Shown piece by piece: positions 33,950 to 43,835 of a DNA stretch of 64,000 nt. Every line of letters begins with the position of its first letter. Position 1 is the first letter of the stretch. The position numbers were made by a program, and so were the translations under genes. The notes beneath the pieces are model-generated. The model was not told the origin of the DNA and did not search any database. It worked only from the letters and a program-made list of their open reading frames with translations. Source of the stretch: Candidatus Korobacter versatilis (lineage in GTDB: Bacteria; Acidobacteriota; Terriglobia; Terriglobales; Acidobacteriaceae). The stretch is taken from positions 62,001-126,000 of the forward strand of contig JACPNR010000009.1 of assembly GCA_016185395.1 (NCBI GenBank), read 5' to 3'.

Positions 33950-35470
33950 ATGTCCGTTCCCCGCAATCTTCCCGCCAGCCTGGGCGAACTGCGCCGCAGT
34001 AGCTTCTCGGAAGAACGGCTGCGCTCGCGGCGCGTGAAAGACGAGCTGCGCGAGAACCTGATCGCCAAGCTGCGCGCGGGGGAGAACGTCTTCCCTGGCA
34101 TCGTGGGCTACGACGACACGGTAGTGCCGCAGCTGGTGAACGCCATCCTGTCGCGCCACAACTTCATCCTGCTCGGGCTGCGCGGGCAGGCGAAGAGCCG
34201 CATCCTGCGGGCGCTCACCGGCCTGCTCGACGCGGCGACGCCTTACGTTGCGGGCTGCGAGATCCACGACAATCCGTACGCGCCGATCTGCAAGCGCTGC
34301 CGCAACCTCGTCGCGGAACAAGGCGACGCCACGCCCATCGCGTTCCTGAGTCCCGACGACCGCTACGTGGAAAAGCTGGCCACGCCCGACGTGACCATTG
34401 CCGACCTCATCGGCGACATCGACCCCATCAAGGCGGCGCGCGGCGGACACGACCTCGCCAGCGAACTCACCGTGCACTATGGACTATTGCCGCGCGCGAA
34501 CCGCGGCATCTTCGCCATCAACGAGCTGCCGGACCTTGCGGGCAAGATCCAGGTGGGGTTGTTCAACATCATGCAAGAGGGCGACGTGCAGATAAAGGGC
34601 TACCCCATCCGCATGCCGCTCGACGTTGCCATGGTGTTCAGCGCGAACCCGGAGGACTACACCGCGCGCGGGAAGATCATCACGCCGCTCAAGGACCGCA
34701 TCGGCTCGGAGGTGCGCACGCACTATCCCGCGACGGTGGAGGAAGGCATCGCCATCACGGCGCAGGAAGCGTGGGTTGCGAGAAACGGAAAAGCGGACGG
34801 TCTGCAGATGCTGGTGCCGCCGTTCATCCGCGAGGTGATCGAGCGCATCGCCTTCAGCGCGCGCGAGGACAAGAAGATCGACAAGCGTTCGGGCGTGTCG
34901 CAGCGGCTGCCCATCAGCGTGATGGAGAACGTGATCTCGAACGCGGAGCGGCGCGCCATCCGTAACAAGGAAGACCACGTCGTGCCGCGCGTCTCCGACA
35001 TCTACGCCGCCATGCCGGCCATCACCGGCAAGCTCGAGCTGGAGTACGAAGGCGAGATGCGTGGCGCCGACAACGTGGCGCGCGAGCTGATCCGCGCCGC
35101 CGTCGCCAAGACCTTCGACCGCTACTTCAAAGACGCGAACTTGCAGCAGGTCGTGCAATGGTTCGACCTGGGCGGCGAGATAAAGGTCGCGGACACCGCG
35201 CCGGCGAAGGAAGTGATCGGCGGACTGAAGAACATCCAGGGACTGCTGGACAAACTATCGGCCATCGAAGTTTCTGGCAAAGACCGTCCGGAGATGCAGG
35301 TTGCGGCGGCGGAGTTCGTGCTCGAAGGGCTGCACGCGCACAAGCGCATTGGGCGCAGCGAGGAGCGAGTGTTCTCCGCCGGCGAGAAGCAGGTACAACC
35401 CAAGCGCAGCGAAGCGGCCGCGGGACGCGAAGACTTTCCGCCGGCACGGAATCGGCGTCCTTACAACTGA
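33950..35470 (+). CDS. ChlI-like AAA+ ATPase
   Basis: 506 residues resembling magnesium-chelatase subunit I and MoxR-type ATPases. The P-loop is LLGLRGQAKS near residue 75. Other marks are a Cys cluster (AGCEIHDNPYAPICKRC), Walker B region NRGIFAINELPDL, sensor 1 VFSANPEDYT, and arginine-finger region RIGSEVRTHYP. The C-terminal 90 residues add a helical extension and a basic tail. The next gene encodes a VWA protein, so the pair probably forms a MoxR/VWA-type chaperone that loads or activates an unknown protein. Confidence 0.87.
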   Translation: MSVPRNLPASLGELRRSSFSEERLRSRRVKDELRENLIAKLRAGENVFPGIVGYDDTVVPQLVNAILSRHNFILLGLRGQAKSRILRALTGLLDAATPYVAGCEIHDNPYAPICKRCRNLVAEQGDATPIAFLSPDDRYVEKLATPDVTIADLIGDIDPIKAARGGHDLASELTVHYGLLPRANRGIFAINELPDLAGKIQVGLFNIMQEGDVQIKGYPIRMPLDVAMVFSANPEDYTARGKIITPLKDRIGSEVRTHYPATVEEGIAITAQEAWVARNGKADGLQMLVPPFIREVIERIAFSAREDKKIDKRSGVSQRLPISVMENVISNAERRAIRNKEDHVVPRVSDIYAAMPAITGKLELEYEGEMRGADNVARELIRAAVAKTFDRYFKDANLQQVVQWFDLGGEIKVADTAPAKEVIGGLKNIQGLLDKLSAIEVSGKDRPEMQVAAAEFVLEGLHAHKRIGRSEERVFSAGEKQVQPKRSEAAAGREDFPPARNRRPYN

Positions 35471-35478
35471 GAAAAACC

Positions 35479-35547
35479 TTTCACACGAAGGACACGGAGG
35501 GTGCACGAAGGTCCTCCATCGGCTTCTTCGTGCGAACTTCGTGTGAA
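35479..35547. repeat. ACACGAAGG-type repeat pair, copy D (inverted)
   Basis: Left arm TTCACACGAAGGACACGG..., right arm ending TTCGTGTGAA. It fills the 91-base gap between the ATPase and VWA genes, which are otherwise an expected operon. Confidence 0.85.
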
Positions 35548-35561
35548 CCGGTCCTAGGCAG

Positions 35562-36800
35562 ATGAAATTCACGAAGTATTCCAAGTACGTGGCCGATCCC
35601 GCCGGCGAGATGAGCCTGGAAGACCTGCTCGGCGCGCTTTCCGACTACCTGCTGCAATCCGGCTTCCGTGATTCCTACGGCTTTTACGAGATGGGTGGCG
35701 ACCAGGAGCACACCATGGAGGAGCTGCGCCAGGCCATCCAGGACGCGCTCGAGAACTCGGAGTGGGACGAGAACCTGCGCGAGCAGCTCGAGCAGATGCA
35801 GATGGAAGGCCAGCTCGACCAGCTCATCGAGCAACTCATCGAGCGCATGCAGCAGCAGGACTTCATCACCATCGGCCAGCCGCACGACCCGGCCAAGCAA
35901 TCATCGACCGGCGGACAGAGCGGACCGGCGCAGCACGTGAAGTTCGAGGTCACGGACAAGTCGCTCGATTTCCTCGGCTTCAAGACGCTGCGTGACCTGC
36001 TCGGCTCGCTCGGCAAATCGAACTTCGGGCGGCACGACACGCGCGACCTGGCCACCGGCGTGGAAGCCTCGGGAGCGTCGAAGCTCTATGAGTTCGGCGA
36101 CACGCTGAACCTCGACATCAACGCCACGCTCTCGAGCGCCATCCAGCGCGAAGGGCTCGGACTGCCGCTCAATCTCGAGTACTCCGACCTGCGCGTTCAC
36201 CAGTGCGAGTATCAGTCGTCGTGCGCCACCGTCCTCATGCTCGATTGTTCGCACTCGATGATCCTGTACGGCGAGGACCGTTTCACGCCGGCGAAGAAGG
36301 TGGCGCTGGCGCTCTCGCACCTCATCCGCACGCAGTATCCGGGCGATTCCCTGTCGCTGGTGCTGTTCCACGATTCGGCGGAGGAAGTGCCGCTCTCGCA
36401 GCTGGCGCGCGTGAAGGTGGGGCCGTACTACACCAACACGCGCGAGGGACTGCGGCTGGCGCAGCGCATCCTCGACCGCCAGCACAAGGACATGAAGCAG
36501 ATCGTGATGATCACGGACGGCAAGCCTTCCGCGCTGACGCTGGAAGACGGACGCATCTACAAAAACGCCTTCGGACTCGACCCGCTGGTGGTGAGCCAGA
36601 CGCTCGAGGAAGTCTCGAAGTGCAAGCGCGCGGGCGTGCTCATCAACACGTTCATGCTGGCGTCGGACTTCGGGCTCGTCCAGTTCGTGCAGAAGGTGAC
36701 GGAGATGTGCCGCGGCAAGGCTTATTTCACCACGCCGTACACGCTTGGTGAATACTTGCTGATGGACTATATGAGCCGCAAGACCAAGACCATCCACTAA
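35562..36800 (+). CDS. VWA-domain protein partner of the ChlI-like ATPase
   Basis: 412 residues. The N-terminal 130 residues are Glu/Gln-rich helices ([20 protein letters not shown]). The VWA domain starts at about residue 215 with a full MIDAS: DCSHS, the Thr region, and TDG in [12 protein letters not shown]. Cytosolic, without a signal peptide. MIDAS VWA proteins next to MoxR/ChlI ATPases act together in metal insertion or complex remodelling. Confidence 0.9.
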   Translation: MKFTKYSKYVADPAGEMSLEDLLGALSDYLLQSGFRDSYGFYEMGGDQEHTMEELRQAIQDALENSEWDENLREQLEQMQMEGQLDQLIEQLIERMQQQDFITIGQPHDPAKQSSTGGQSGPAQHVKFEVTDKSLDFLGFKTLRDLLGSLGKSNFGRHDTRDLATGVEASGASKLYEFGDTLNLDINATLSSAIQREGLGLPLNLEYSDLRVHQCEYQSSCATVLMLDCSHSMILYGEDRFTPAKKVALALSHLIRTQYPGDSLSLVLFHDSAEEVPLSQLARVKVGPYYTNTREGLRLAQRILDRQHKDMKQIVMITDGKPSALTLEDGRIYKNAFGLDPLVVSQTLEEVSKCKRAGVLINTFMLASDFGLVQFVQKVTEMCRGKAYFTTPYTLGEYLLMDYMSRKTKTIH

Positions 36801-36821
36801 AGGAAAAGAGGCTCGCAACCG

Positions 36822-37079
36822 TTACATCTTGGCGCCGATGGGGCCGTCGTGGCCTTCTTCTTTCTTCACCGCGGATTCCGCCGCCTGGAAGCCGATCTTC
36901 GCGTGCGTGCCGTCGCAGAACGGCTTGTTCACCGAGCCGCCGCAGCGGCAGAGCGAGATGCCCGGCTTGCCGGTCAGATCGTAGGCGTTGCCGTCGGCAT
37001 CGGTCAGCTTCAACTGGCTGAGGTCACCTTCCACGCGGAAAGGCCCATTCTTCTTGGCAGTGATCTTGATCTCTCCCAT
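36822..37079 (-). CDS. CDGSH-type iron-sulfur protein
   Basis: 85 residues. ATG 37079 is preferred over 37091 because GGAGG lies 6 bases before it. CRCGGSVNKPFCDGTH carries the three Cys and one His of a 2Fe-2S CDGSH domain. The first 40 residues form a small beta domain; the tail is Lys/Glu-rich. Redox or cluster transfer role. Confidence 0.92.
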   Translation of the reverse strand: MGEIKITAKKNGPFRVEGDLSQLKLTDADGNAYDLTGKPGISLCRCGGSVNKPFCDGTHAKIGFQAAESAVKKEEGHDGPIGAKM

Positions 37080-37152
37080 TCGTTCCTCCATTCATTTCTC
37101 AACCGCACCATCATAAAGGATGCGGCGGTGATGGCGAGTGCGCCAATCTCCG

Positions 37153-39378
37153 CTACTTGCGGAAGGCCACGTTGACGAGCAGCTTGTCGCCCTCGATGTC
37201 GACCACGTTGCAGAAGGTGCGCTCGCCGCGGCGCGTGAAGTCGAGTCCGACGCGCGAGTTCCCGACGCGGAGATTGCGGATGTGGAGGTAATCGAGCCAG
37301 TCCGGTAATTTCGGGTTCACGATGTTCAGTTCACGGCGCGGCACGCTGGGACGTATTCCCAGCACGGAATTCACCATGAGGAAGAGCGCGCCCGAGGCCC
37401 ACGCCTGCGGCGAGCACGACACCGGGTAGTGGACGGGACCATCGGACTCGCGGCGCTGCACACCGCAGAAGAGCTCGGGCAAGCGGTAGTCGCGGAAGTT
37501 CATGGCCGCCTGGAAGAGCGTGGTCAGGCAGTGGAGCGCGGGCTCGCGCAGCTCGTTCAGCGCCATGCCATGCGCGATGAGGGAGTTATCGTGCGGCCAG
37601 ACCGAGCCGCGGTGGTAGCTGAGCGGGTTGAAGACGCGCTCGTCGCGGGACATGGTCCGCCATCCCCAGCCGGAGAACATGTCGTCCTGCATCATGCGGT
37701 TGGCGACCGTGCGGGCGCGCTCTTTGCCGATGATGCGCGTGAACAGCAGGTGCCCAGCATTGGACGCGATCACTTCCAGCGGACGCTTGTCGCGGTCGAG
37801 CGCCATGGCGTAGAAACCGCGCTGCGGCATCCAGTAGGCCTTCTCAAAGCGCTTGGCGAGGTCCGCCGCGTCGCGCTTCAGCTGGTCGGCGCGCTGAGCA
37901 TCGCCGAAGGAACGCAGGAGCGACGCCATGCGATACTTCGCGTCGTAGACGTAGCCTTGCACTTCGGAGAGCGCGATGGGCGGCTGCGCGACCACACCGT
38001 CGCGGTGCATGTTGGCGTCCCAGGAGTCCTTCCAGCCCTGGTTCGCCAGGCCCTTGGGCGAGCGCCGAAGATATTCCACGAAACCATCGCCATCGAGGTC
38101 GCCGTAGTTGGCGATCCAGTCGAGCGCCTTGTACGCCGCGGGCAAGAGGTCGGAGATGAGCTGCTCGTCGCCCGTCCAGTTGAACGTCTCGCCCAGCAGG
38201 ATGAGGAACAACGGCGTGGAATCGATGGAGCCGTAGTAGGGACCGAAGGGCATCTCCCCGGAGCGCGTCATCTCGCCGCCGCGATACTCGTGCAGGATCT
38301 TGCCGGGCTCCTCGTCGCGCCAGTCGTTGACCTCCTTCCCCTGGTGGCGCGCGAGCACTCGCAGCGTGCCTTGCGCGAGCGCGGGATTCAGCGAGAGCGA
38401 CTGGTAAGCGGCGATGATGGCGTCGCGCCCGAACATGGTGGCGAACCAGGGGATGCCGGCGGCGATGATGTGCTCGTCGCCGTCCGGGATCTGCAAGGCG
38501 TGGAAGTCGCTGATGCCTGTCTGGAGGGCCTGGTCGAAGACGCCGTTCGAACTTTCGAAGCGCGTGGATTCGCGCTCCCACTGCGCGTAGGCGGCGCGCC
38601 GCATGCGCAGGCTGCCGGGGAAATCCGGTTTTTTCGGCGCGCGGCTCTTCAGTCCTTCGACCAGTGGCGTGACGGCCAGGCGTATCTCGACCCGCTTCCG
38701 CGGCCCAAGCTGCACCTTCCAGTGCGCGGTGCGGTCCTCGATGCGCGCCGGCTGCGGCGACATCTCGATGGCCGTCTGCCGCATGACGTTGTCGAGACCG
38801 CGGTAATAGAAGGTCAGGGTGTTGCCGCGGACCAGGGGACGGAAATACTGTCCGTGGCGCTCGCGGGCGCAGCCGCGGGCCTGGAATACGTCGACGAAGT
38901 CGGCGTCGAAGGTCATGGCCACTTCGAAGGTGACGTCCACCAGGTTGAAGTTGTCGAAGCTGATCTGGTCGAAGAACACTTCATCGGCCAGGAGTTGCTC
39001 GCGCCGGATGTGGATGGTGTTCTCGGGAACCTCGTAGGACTCGCGCAGCGCGATGTTCCCGGTGGTCAGCTCGATCTGCGAGGCGAACGTCTTCTCCGTC
39101 GAAGCGGAGAGGACCACAGTCCGCTGGCCGCCAACACGCAACTCGAGCTGGCTGAGGAAGCGCGCGTCATCGTGGAAGAAGCCGACGTCCGGCGCGCCGG
39201 GGGGCACGATCTCGCCGGAGACGACGGTCGACAGGAAAGTTTTGCCGTCGATCAACGTGAGGTTGTTGACCTTGCGCGGCTCGAGCAGCTGAAAGGCGAC
39301 GCGCGGCTCTACGAAGTGCGATTCGACCGGCTCGAGGCCGTGGTCGCGTTCGCCCGGGGTTTTCGGGACCGTGCTCAT
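37153..39378 (-). CDS. Amylo-alpha-1,6-glucosidase / glycogen debranching-like enzyme
   Basis: 741 residues: N-terminal GDE-type beta domain (about 40-250, with TFLSTVVSGEIVPPG), then an (alpha/alpha)6-barrel with the motifs WFATMFGRDAIIA, YRGGEM, GDGFVEY, and NQGWKDSWD. The family trims alpha-1,6 or related glucosyl branches, but related enzymes act on other sugars. It is the last gene of the glycan cluster and overlaps the GT4 gene upstream by 4 bases, so its natural substrate may be the cluster's product rather than glycogen. Confidence 0.88.
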   Translation of the reverse strand: MSTVPKTPGERDHGLEPVESHFVEPRVAFQLLEPRKVNNLTLIDGKTFLSTVVSGEIVPPGAPDVGFFHDDARFLSQLELRVGGQRTVVLSASTEKTFASQIELTTGNIALRESYEVPENTIHIRREQLLADEVFFDQISFDNFNLVDVTFEVAMTFDADFVDVFQARGCARERHGQYFRPLVRGNTLTFYYRGLDNVMRQTAIEMSPQPARIEDRTAHWKVQLGPRKRVEIRLAVTPLVEGLKSRAPKKPDFPGSLRMRRAAYAQWERESTRFESSNGVFDQALQTGISDFHALQIPDGDEHIIAAGIPWFATMFGRDAIIAAYQSLSLNPALAQGTLRVLARHQGKEVNDWRDEEPGKILHEYRGGEMTRSGEMPFGPYYGSIDSTPLFLILLGETFNWTGDEQLISDLLPAAYKALDWIANYGDLDGDGFVEYLRRSPKGLANQGWKDSWDANMHRDGVVAQPPIALSEVQGYVYDAKYRMASLLRSFGDAQRADQLKRDAADLAKRFEKAYWMPQRGFYAMALDRDKRPLEVIASNAGHLLFTRIIGKERARTVANRMMQDDMFSGWGWRTMSRDERVFNPLSYHRGSVWPHDNSLIAHGMALNELREPALHCLTTLFQAAMNFRDYRLPELFCGVQRRESDGPVHYPVSCSPQAWASGALFLMVNSVLGIRPSVPRRELNIVNPKLPDWLDYLHIRNLRVGNSRVGLDFTRRGERTFCNVVDIEGDKLLVNVAFRK

Positions 39379-40436
39379 GCCACCGCTTCTCCGAGGTCTG
39401 CCGGCACGGCCGCGCCCGGCGCCGCCAACAACTCAGCGTAGAGGTCCTGATACTCCTGCACCATGCGCGCGATGGAGAAGCGCGCTTCCGCATCCGCGCG
39501 TACCGCTGCGGGCGGCAGCGCCAAATGCCTCGCGTGGTCCGCCATTTCGTCCACGTTGCGGCAGAGGTGGCCGGAGACGCCCTCGTTGACCACCTCGGGC
39601 ACCGAGCCCCCCGGCAACGCGAGCACGGGAGTGCCGCAGGCCATCGCCTCGATCATCACCAGGCCGAACGGCTCGTCCCACTGGATGGGGAACAGCAGCG
39701 CGCGCGCGCCGGCGAGCAGCTCGTTCTTCTCCGCCATGTCCACTTCTCCGATGTACTGGATGAACTTGCCGTCGATCTGGGGCAGCACCTCGCGCTCGAA
39801 GTACGCGCGGAACACGGGCTGCACCTCGCCCGCGATCTTCAGCGGGATGCCCGCCTTCTTCGCGGCGGCGATGGCGAGGTCAGGGCCCTTGACGGGCGCG
39901 ATCCGTCCGATGAACGCCAGGTAGTCCCGCTTCCCCGCGCCACACTGATACTGGGTGAAATCGAGGCCGTGATGGATGGTCCGCAGCCGCGGGACACGCT
40001 CGAGGCGCCGCTGGAAATCGCTAATGGTGACGTATTGCACCTTGGGGAAGTGCTCGAATATCTCGCTCAGTTCCGCGACATGCGGATGATGCATCGTGTA
40101 GACGACCGGCTGTTTCACGAAGCGGCTGAACACGATGCCCGGCACGTTGTTCACGTGGATGAGGTCGCAGCCGGCGGCGGCGGCATCGCGCAGCGCCCAG
40201 CTCGCGTGGTTCAGGTCTTTGAGGTTGTCGTAGACCTCGCCGGCGATGGGCCACTGCGCCTGGGGATAAAGCGCGCGCCGCTCGACCTTCACCGTGGATT
40301 CGCCGTTGGTGTAGACCACAACGTCGAGGCCGCGCTGCTGCAGGCCTTCCGCGAGTTGCGCAATGAACAGCTCGGTACCGCCGTAATGTGTTGGCGGGAC
40401 GGCTATGAACGGCGAAGCGACGAGCGCAATCCTCAT
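39375..40436 (-). CDS. Glycosyltransferase family 4
   Basis: 353 residues with a GT-B fold: N-terminal HYGGTELFIAQLAEGL, and the donor site EPFGLVMIEAMACGTPV with the E-x7-E signature. It transfers a sugar from a nucleotide donor. 98 bases separate it from the next gene upstream; this is the only sizeable gap in the glycosyltransferase run. Confidence 0.92.
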   Translation of the reverse strand: MRIALVASPFIAVPPTHYGGTELFIAQLAEGLQQRGLDVVVYTNGESTVKVERRALYPQAQWPIAGEVYDNLKDLNHASWALRDAAAAGCDLIHVNNVPGIVFSRFVKQPVVYTMHHPHVAELSEIFEHFPKVQYVTISDFQRRLERVPRLRTIHHGLDFTQYQCGAGKRDYLAFIGRIAPVKGPDLAIAAAKKAGIPLKIAGEVQPVFRAYFEREVLPQIDGKFIQYIGEVDMAEKNELLAGARALLFPIQWDEPFGLVMIEAMACGTPVLALPGGSVPEVVNEGVSGHLCRNVDEMADHARHLALPPAAVRADAEARFSIARMVQEYQDLYAELLAAPGAAVPADLGEAVA

Positions 40437-40534
40437 GCATCTCCGGGACGGATGTTTTGGGTAGCTGAATGTGTCTCCCTTAGAGAGATGCCAAATCGCG
40501 TCACGGTGTTGGCGCGAGGGCAGCGCGGCGGCGC

Positions 40535-41629
40535 TTAACTCGCGACGGCATCTTTATGGCGAGCGTGGACGGCAGCGATGGCGGCTTCGAACTCGAGCGC
40601 GCGATGCTCGCTGGTATGCGCGGAGAGCACACGCCACTGGGCGCGTTCGCCGATGCGCAGCAAATCTGCATCGTCGTAACCGGTGATGTAGCGGGCCACG
40701 TCATCCGCGGAGTTGGGCAGCAGGACCTCTTCGCCCGGCGTGAAGAAGGTGTCCAGCCCGGCCCAAGTGTCAGAGGCGATGGCGGCGCCGCACGCCGCCG
40801 CTTCAAAGAGGCGGACCGAGGGCGAGTATCCGGCGTGCACCATCTCGCGCCGCGTGACGTTCAGCGTGATGCGGGCCGAGGAATAGAACTCGGGATGCCA
40901 CTGCGGATTGAGATGGTTCATCCGCTTCACGTTCGGCGCCCACTTCACCTGGCGCGGATACTGTGGCCCGGCAACGATGAAGCGCTGGTGCGGCAAGCGC
41001 CGCGCCGGCCCATGCAGCAACTCCTCGAGCTTCGGCTGCCGGTCGGGCGCGTAGGTCCCCATGTAACTGAGGTCGCAGGTGAACTTGGCGCGCGGCGGCA
41101 CCCGGCGATAACGCTCCGGGTCGAATGAGCAATAAAGAGGCAGCGCGCGCCGGGGGCCGTAACGCGCCCCGATCTCGCGCAGCATCGGCCCGCCGGTGAA
41201 GCTGAAATAAATGTCGAAGTCGCGGAGCTGCTCGGCCAACAGATACTCGGTGGCGCCTTGCATCCGGAGGGCGGCGACGGTGATGGGCGTGTCGATGTCG
41301 TAGAACGTCTTTACTGGGCGCGCGGCGTCGAGCATCTCCTGGTTCGCGGCGATTCCGTCGGGAAAATACGAGCCGACCATCGCAACATCGGCGTCGCGCA
41401 GGTCGCGCCGCACTTGTGGCAGCGTCTTCTTCCAATCGTCGTAAAGGCGCAACTGGCAGAATTCGGGGTGGGGCAGGTCGCGATTGTCGCGATACCAATG
41501 GGCGTCACGCTCGTAGAAGACGATCTTGTGGCCCCGGGCCGCGAGTGCGCGGCACAGCGAGCGGAAGGTGGTGGCGTGTCCGTTGCCCCACGAGGATGTG
41601 ACCGCTAGTCCGAAGATGACGAGCTTCAT
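40535..41629 (-). CDS. CgeB-like glycosyltransferase (1 of 3)
   Basis: 364 residues with a GT-B fold of the CgeB / Glyco_trans_1_2 type. Marks: the opening FGLAVTSSWGNGHATTFRSL, the middle CDLSYMGTYAPDRQ, and SVRLFEAAACGAAI near residue 270. About half the features are shared with the next two genes, indicating tandem duplication. The Gly-His-Ala region is in the acceptor half. Overlaps the upstream gene by 4 bases. Confidence 0.87.
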   Translation of the reverse strand: MKLVIFGLAVTSSWGNGHATTFRSLCRALAARGHKIVFYERDAHWYRDNRDLPHPEFCQLRLYDDWKKTLPQVRRDLRDADVAMVGSYFPDGIAANQEMLDAARPVKTFYDIDTPITVAALRMQGATEYLLAEQLRDFDIYFSFTGGPMLREIGARYGPRRALPLYCSFDPERYRRVPPRAKFTCDLSYMGTYAPDRQPKLEELLHGPARRLPHQRFIVAGPQYPRQVKWAPNVKRMNHLNPQWHPEFYSSARITLNVTRREMVHAGYSPSVRLFEAAACGAAIASDTWAGLDTFFTPGEEVLLPNSADDVARYITGYDDADLLRIGERAQWRVLSAHTSEHRALEFEAAIAAVHARHKDAVAS

Positions 41630-42711
41630 GCTGCCACCTCGGCGGCGGCCCGGGCTGCCATCACGATCCCTTCCACGGCGCGCGCGCGACGGTCATAGGT
41701 GTGCTCACGCAGCGCGCGGGCCCGCATCGCGGCGCCCACTTCCCTGGTCCGCTCGCGCGAGGTCTCGCGAAGATGGCGTACCACGTCTTCGGCCGACGAC
41801 GCGACGAGTATCTGCTCGCCGGGCGTGAAGAACTGTTCTACTCCCGTCCATGCGTCGGTCACGACGCAGGCGCCGGCTCCCGCCGCTTCGAAGATGCGCG
41901 TGGGCGGAGAGAAGCCCGCGTCCGCCATGGAGTCGCGGTTCACGTTCAGCACGATGCGCGCGGAACAGTTCACGCGGTTGTGGTCGCCCGTGGGCACGTG
42001 GCCGAGCCAGCGGACGTTGGCCGGCAGCCGCTTCGTTCCCCAGCCTTCGCCGCCGAGCAGGAACGCAAGCTCCGGCGCGAGCTCGGCCGCGCGCAAAAAG
42101 AATTGCTCGATACGCCGCTCCCGGTCGGGCAAGCGATTGGCGACGAGTGCAAGGTCGCAGGCTAGTCCAGCATCGGCTGCGACGGGGTGGTGCGTCTCCG
42201 GGTCGAGGCCGTTGTAGATGGCGTGGCAGTTCTTGGCGCCGAGACGGCGGTAACGCTCCGCGACGGAGGCGCCGCCGCCATAGGTAAAGATGAAATCGTA
42301 TTCCGGGATCAGAGCGCGGAAGGGGTCACCAGCATCCTGCTCCACGCGGGTGAGCGTGGCGGGAGCGTCCACATCCCAGAACGCGACGGACGTATCTGCC
42401 GAACGGCATTCGAGGACGCGCTGCTCAAGTAAGGCGTCGTCCACGCCGATGCCGCTGTGCTTCACTACCAGGCCGGCAGCGCGCGCTTGCTGCAGCAGCC
42501 CGCCAATATCTTCCGGCGAGCGATAGACGATGCTCTGCGCGTAGAAGAAATCGCCGGCATCGCGGTGGGCCTGGCGGTCGTATGCGTCGGGCTCGGCGAA
42601 GGTGACCTCGTGCCCGCGCCGTGCCAGGTTCTTGTAGACGCCGCGATAGTAGGTAGCCGCGCCGTTCCAGTAGCAGGAGACGAGGCTCGACCCGAAGCCG
42701 AAAATCTTCAT
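41626..42711 (-). CDS. CgeB-like glycosyltransferase (2 of 3)
   Basis: 361 residues, same architecture. Marks: FGFGSSLVSCYWNGAATYYR at the N-terminus, CDLALVANRLPDRE in the centre, and TRIFEAAGAGACV at the donor site. FTPGEQILVASS near the C-terminus matches FTPGEEVLLPNS of its downstream paralogue. Overlaps both neighbours by 4 bases. Confidence 0.87.
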   Translation of the reverse strand: MKIFGFGSSLVSCYWNGAATYYRGVYKNLARRGHEVTFAEPDAYDRQAHRDAGDFFYAQSIVYRSPEDIGGLLQQARAAGLVVKHSGIGVDDALLEQRVLECRSADTSVAFWDVDAPATLTRVEQDAGDPFRALIPEYDFIFTYGGGASVAERYRRLGAKNCHAIYNGLDPETHHPVAADAGLACDLALVANRLPDRERRIEQFFLRAAELAPELAFLLGGEGWGTKRLPANVRWLGHVPTGDHNRVNCSARIVLNVNRDSMADAGFSPPTRIFEAAGAGACVVTDAWTGVEQFFTPGEQILVASSAEDVVRHLRETSRERTREVGAAMRARALREHTYDRRARAVEGIVMAARAAAEVAA

Positions 42712-43835
42712 GCCGCGACTTCCTCAGCCAGCTCCGCACAGATCCCCAGCAACTGCTCGGCGCGATGCTCGCAGGTATGCCGGCGGCGGAGGGTCTCGAG
42801 ACCATTCGCGGCCATTTGCCGACGCGCACCCTCGTCGGCGAGCAGCTCGCGCAGCAGCGCGGCCATGTGGGCGCCGTCCCGCGCGACGAGATAATCTTCG
42901 CCGGGGCGGAAGAGGCCTTCCGCATCTTCCCAGGGCGCGCACACCAGCGGCGTGCCGCAGGCCAGCGCTTCGAACACGCGGATGGTCGGGATGCCGCTCA
43001 GCCCGTTGGCATAGTGTCGCCGCGGGATGTGTACGGTGAGCGCGCTCGCCGCATACGCTTCCGGCGCGCGCAGGTTGGGGAGATAGCCGGCGAATTCGAT
43101 GCCCGCATCCGCCAACGCCTGCTTCGCTTCCTCGGGATAGCGCACGCCATGCACCTTCGTGCGGCCGTTCAACTCCATCGCCGGCTGGATGAGGAACTCG
43201 CTCAGCTCGCGCGTGCGTTCCTCATCTCCCCAGTTGCCGATCCAGAGCAGGTCGTGCGTCTTCTCCGCCGGGAGCGGCTTGAAGTTCTCGATGTCGGCGG
43301 CTTCGTGCAGCGTCCAGACGCGCTCCATGCCGAAGCCATCGCGATAGATGCGCGCAATGGGCTCGCCGAAGGCCAGCACGCCGTCGAACAAGTGGAGATG
43401 GAAGCGCAGCAGCTCACGCGGGTCGGAGAGCGCGCGGTGGTGGGTATCGTGCAGCAGCACGTAGAACCCGAGCTGCTGCTTGAGCGCCAGGATGGCGTTC
43501 ACCAGCACGGGATCGCTCCACTCGTGGACCAGGACGACGTCGGCGCCACGCAGCTCGCGCAGCAGGAAGGCGCTGAGCGTGTGATCGAGGTTGTAGAAGC
43601 GGATGTCGAGCTCGGGAAATATCTTGCGGAAGTGGTCGATGGCGTCGATGGCGCGCTCGCCTTCGTGCCGGACGAGGTTGGAGAGCGACCACGAGCCCAG
43701 TTGCTCGTAGCAGCGCACGTTGCTGCCGGCGCGCACCAGGATGCGCGCCAGTCCGCGCAGGAAGTGCGCGTTGCCGTGGTTCCAATCGGAGACCCAGGAG
43801 TGCGCGAAGATGCGGATATTGAGGCCCTGGTTCAT
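42708..43835 (-). CDS. CgeB-like glycosyltransferase (3 of 3)
   Basis: 375 residues, the most diverged of the three. Marks: FAHSWVSDWNHGNAHFLRG at the N-terminus, LHDTHHR near residue 148, LLWIGNWGDEER, and TIRVFEALACGTPLV at the donor site. Overlaps both neighbours by 4 bases. Confidence 0.87.
   Translation of the reverse strand: MNQGLNIRIFAHSWVSDWNHGNAHFLRGLARILVRAGSNVRCYEQLGSWSLSNLVRHEGERAIDAIDHFRKIFPELDIRFYNLDHTLSAFLLRELRGADVVLVHEWSDPVLVNAILALKQQLGFYVLLHDTHHRALSDPRELLRFHLHLFDGVLAFGEPIARIYRDGFGMERVWTLHEAADIENFKPLPAEKTHDLLWIGNWGDEERTRELSEFLIQPAMELNGRTKVHGVRYPEEAKQALADAGIEFAGYLPNLRAPEAYAASALTVHIPRRHYANGLSGIPTIRVFEALACGTPLVCAPWEDAEGLFRPGEDYLVARDGAHMAALLRELLADEGARRQMAANGLETLRRRHTCEHRAEQLLGICAELAEEVAA

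Noticed and set aside
37429-39441. Long plus-strand ORF (670 codons) opposite the debranching-like gene
   Set aside because: Antisense shadow of a high-GC gene; Arg/Val/Leu/His-rich, no domain; the minus strand gene is clearly conserved.
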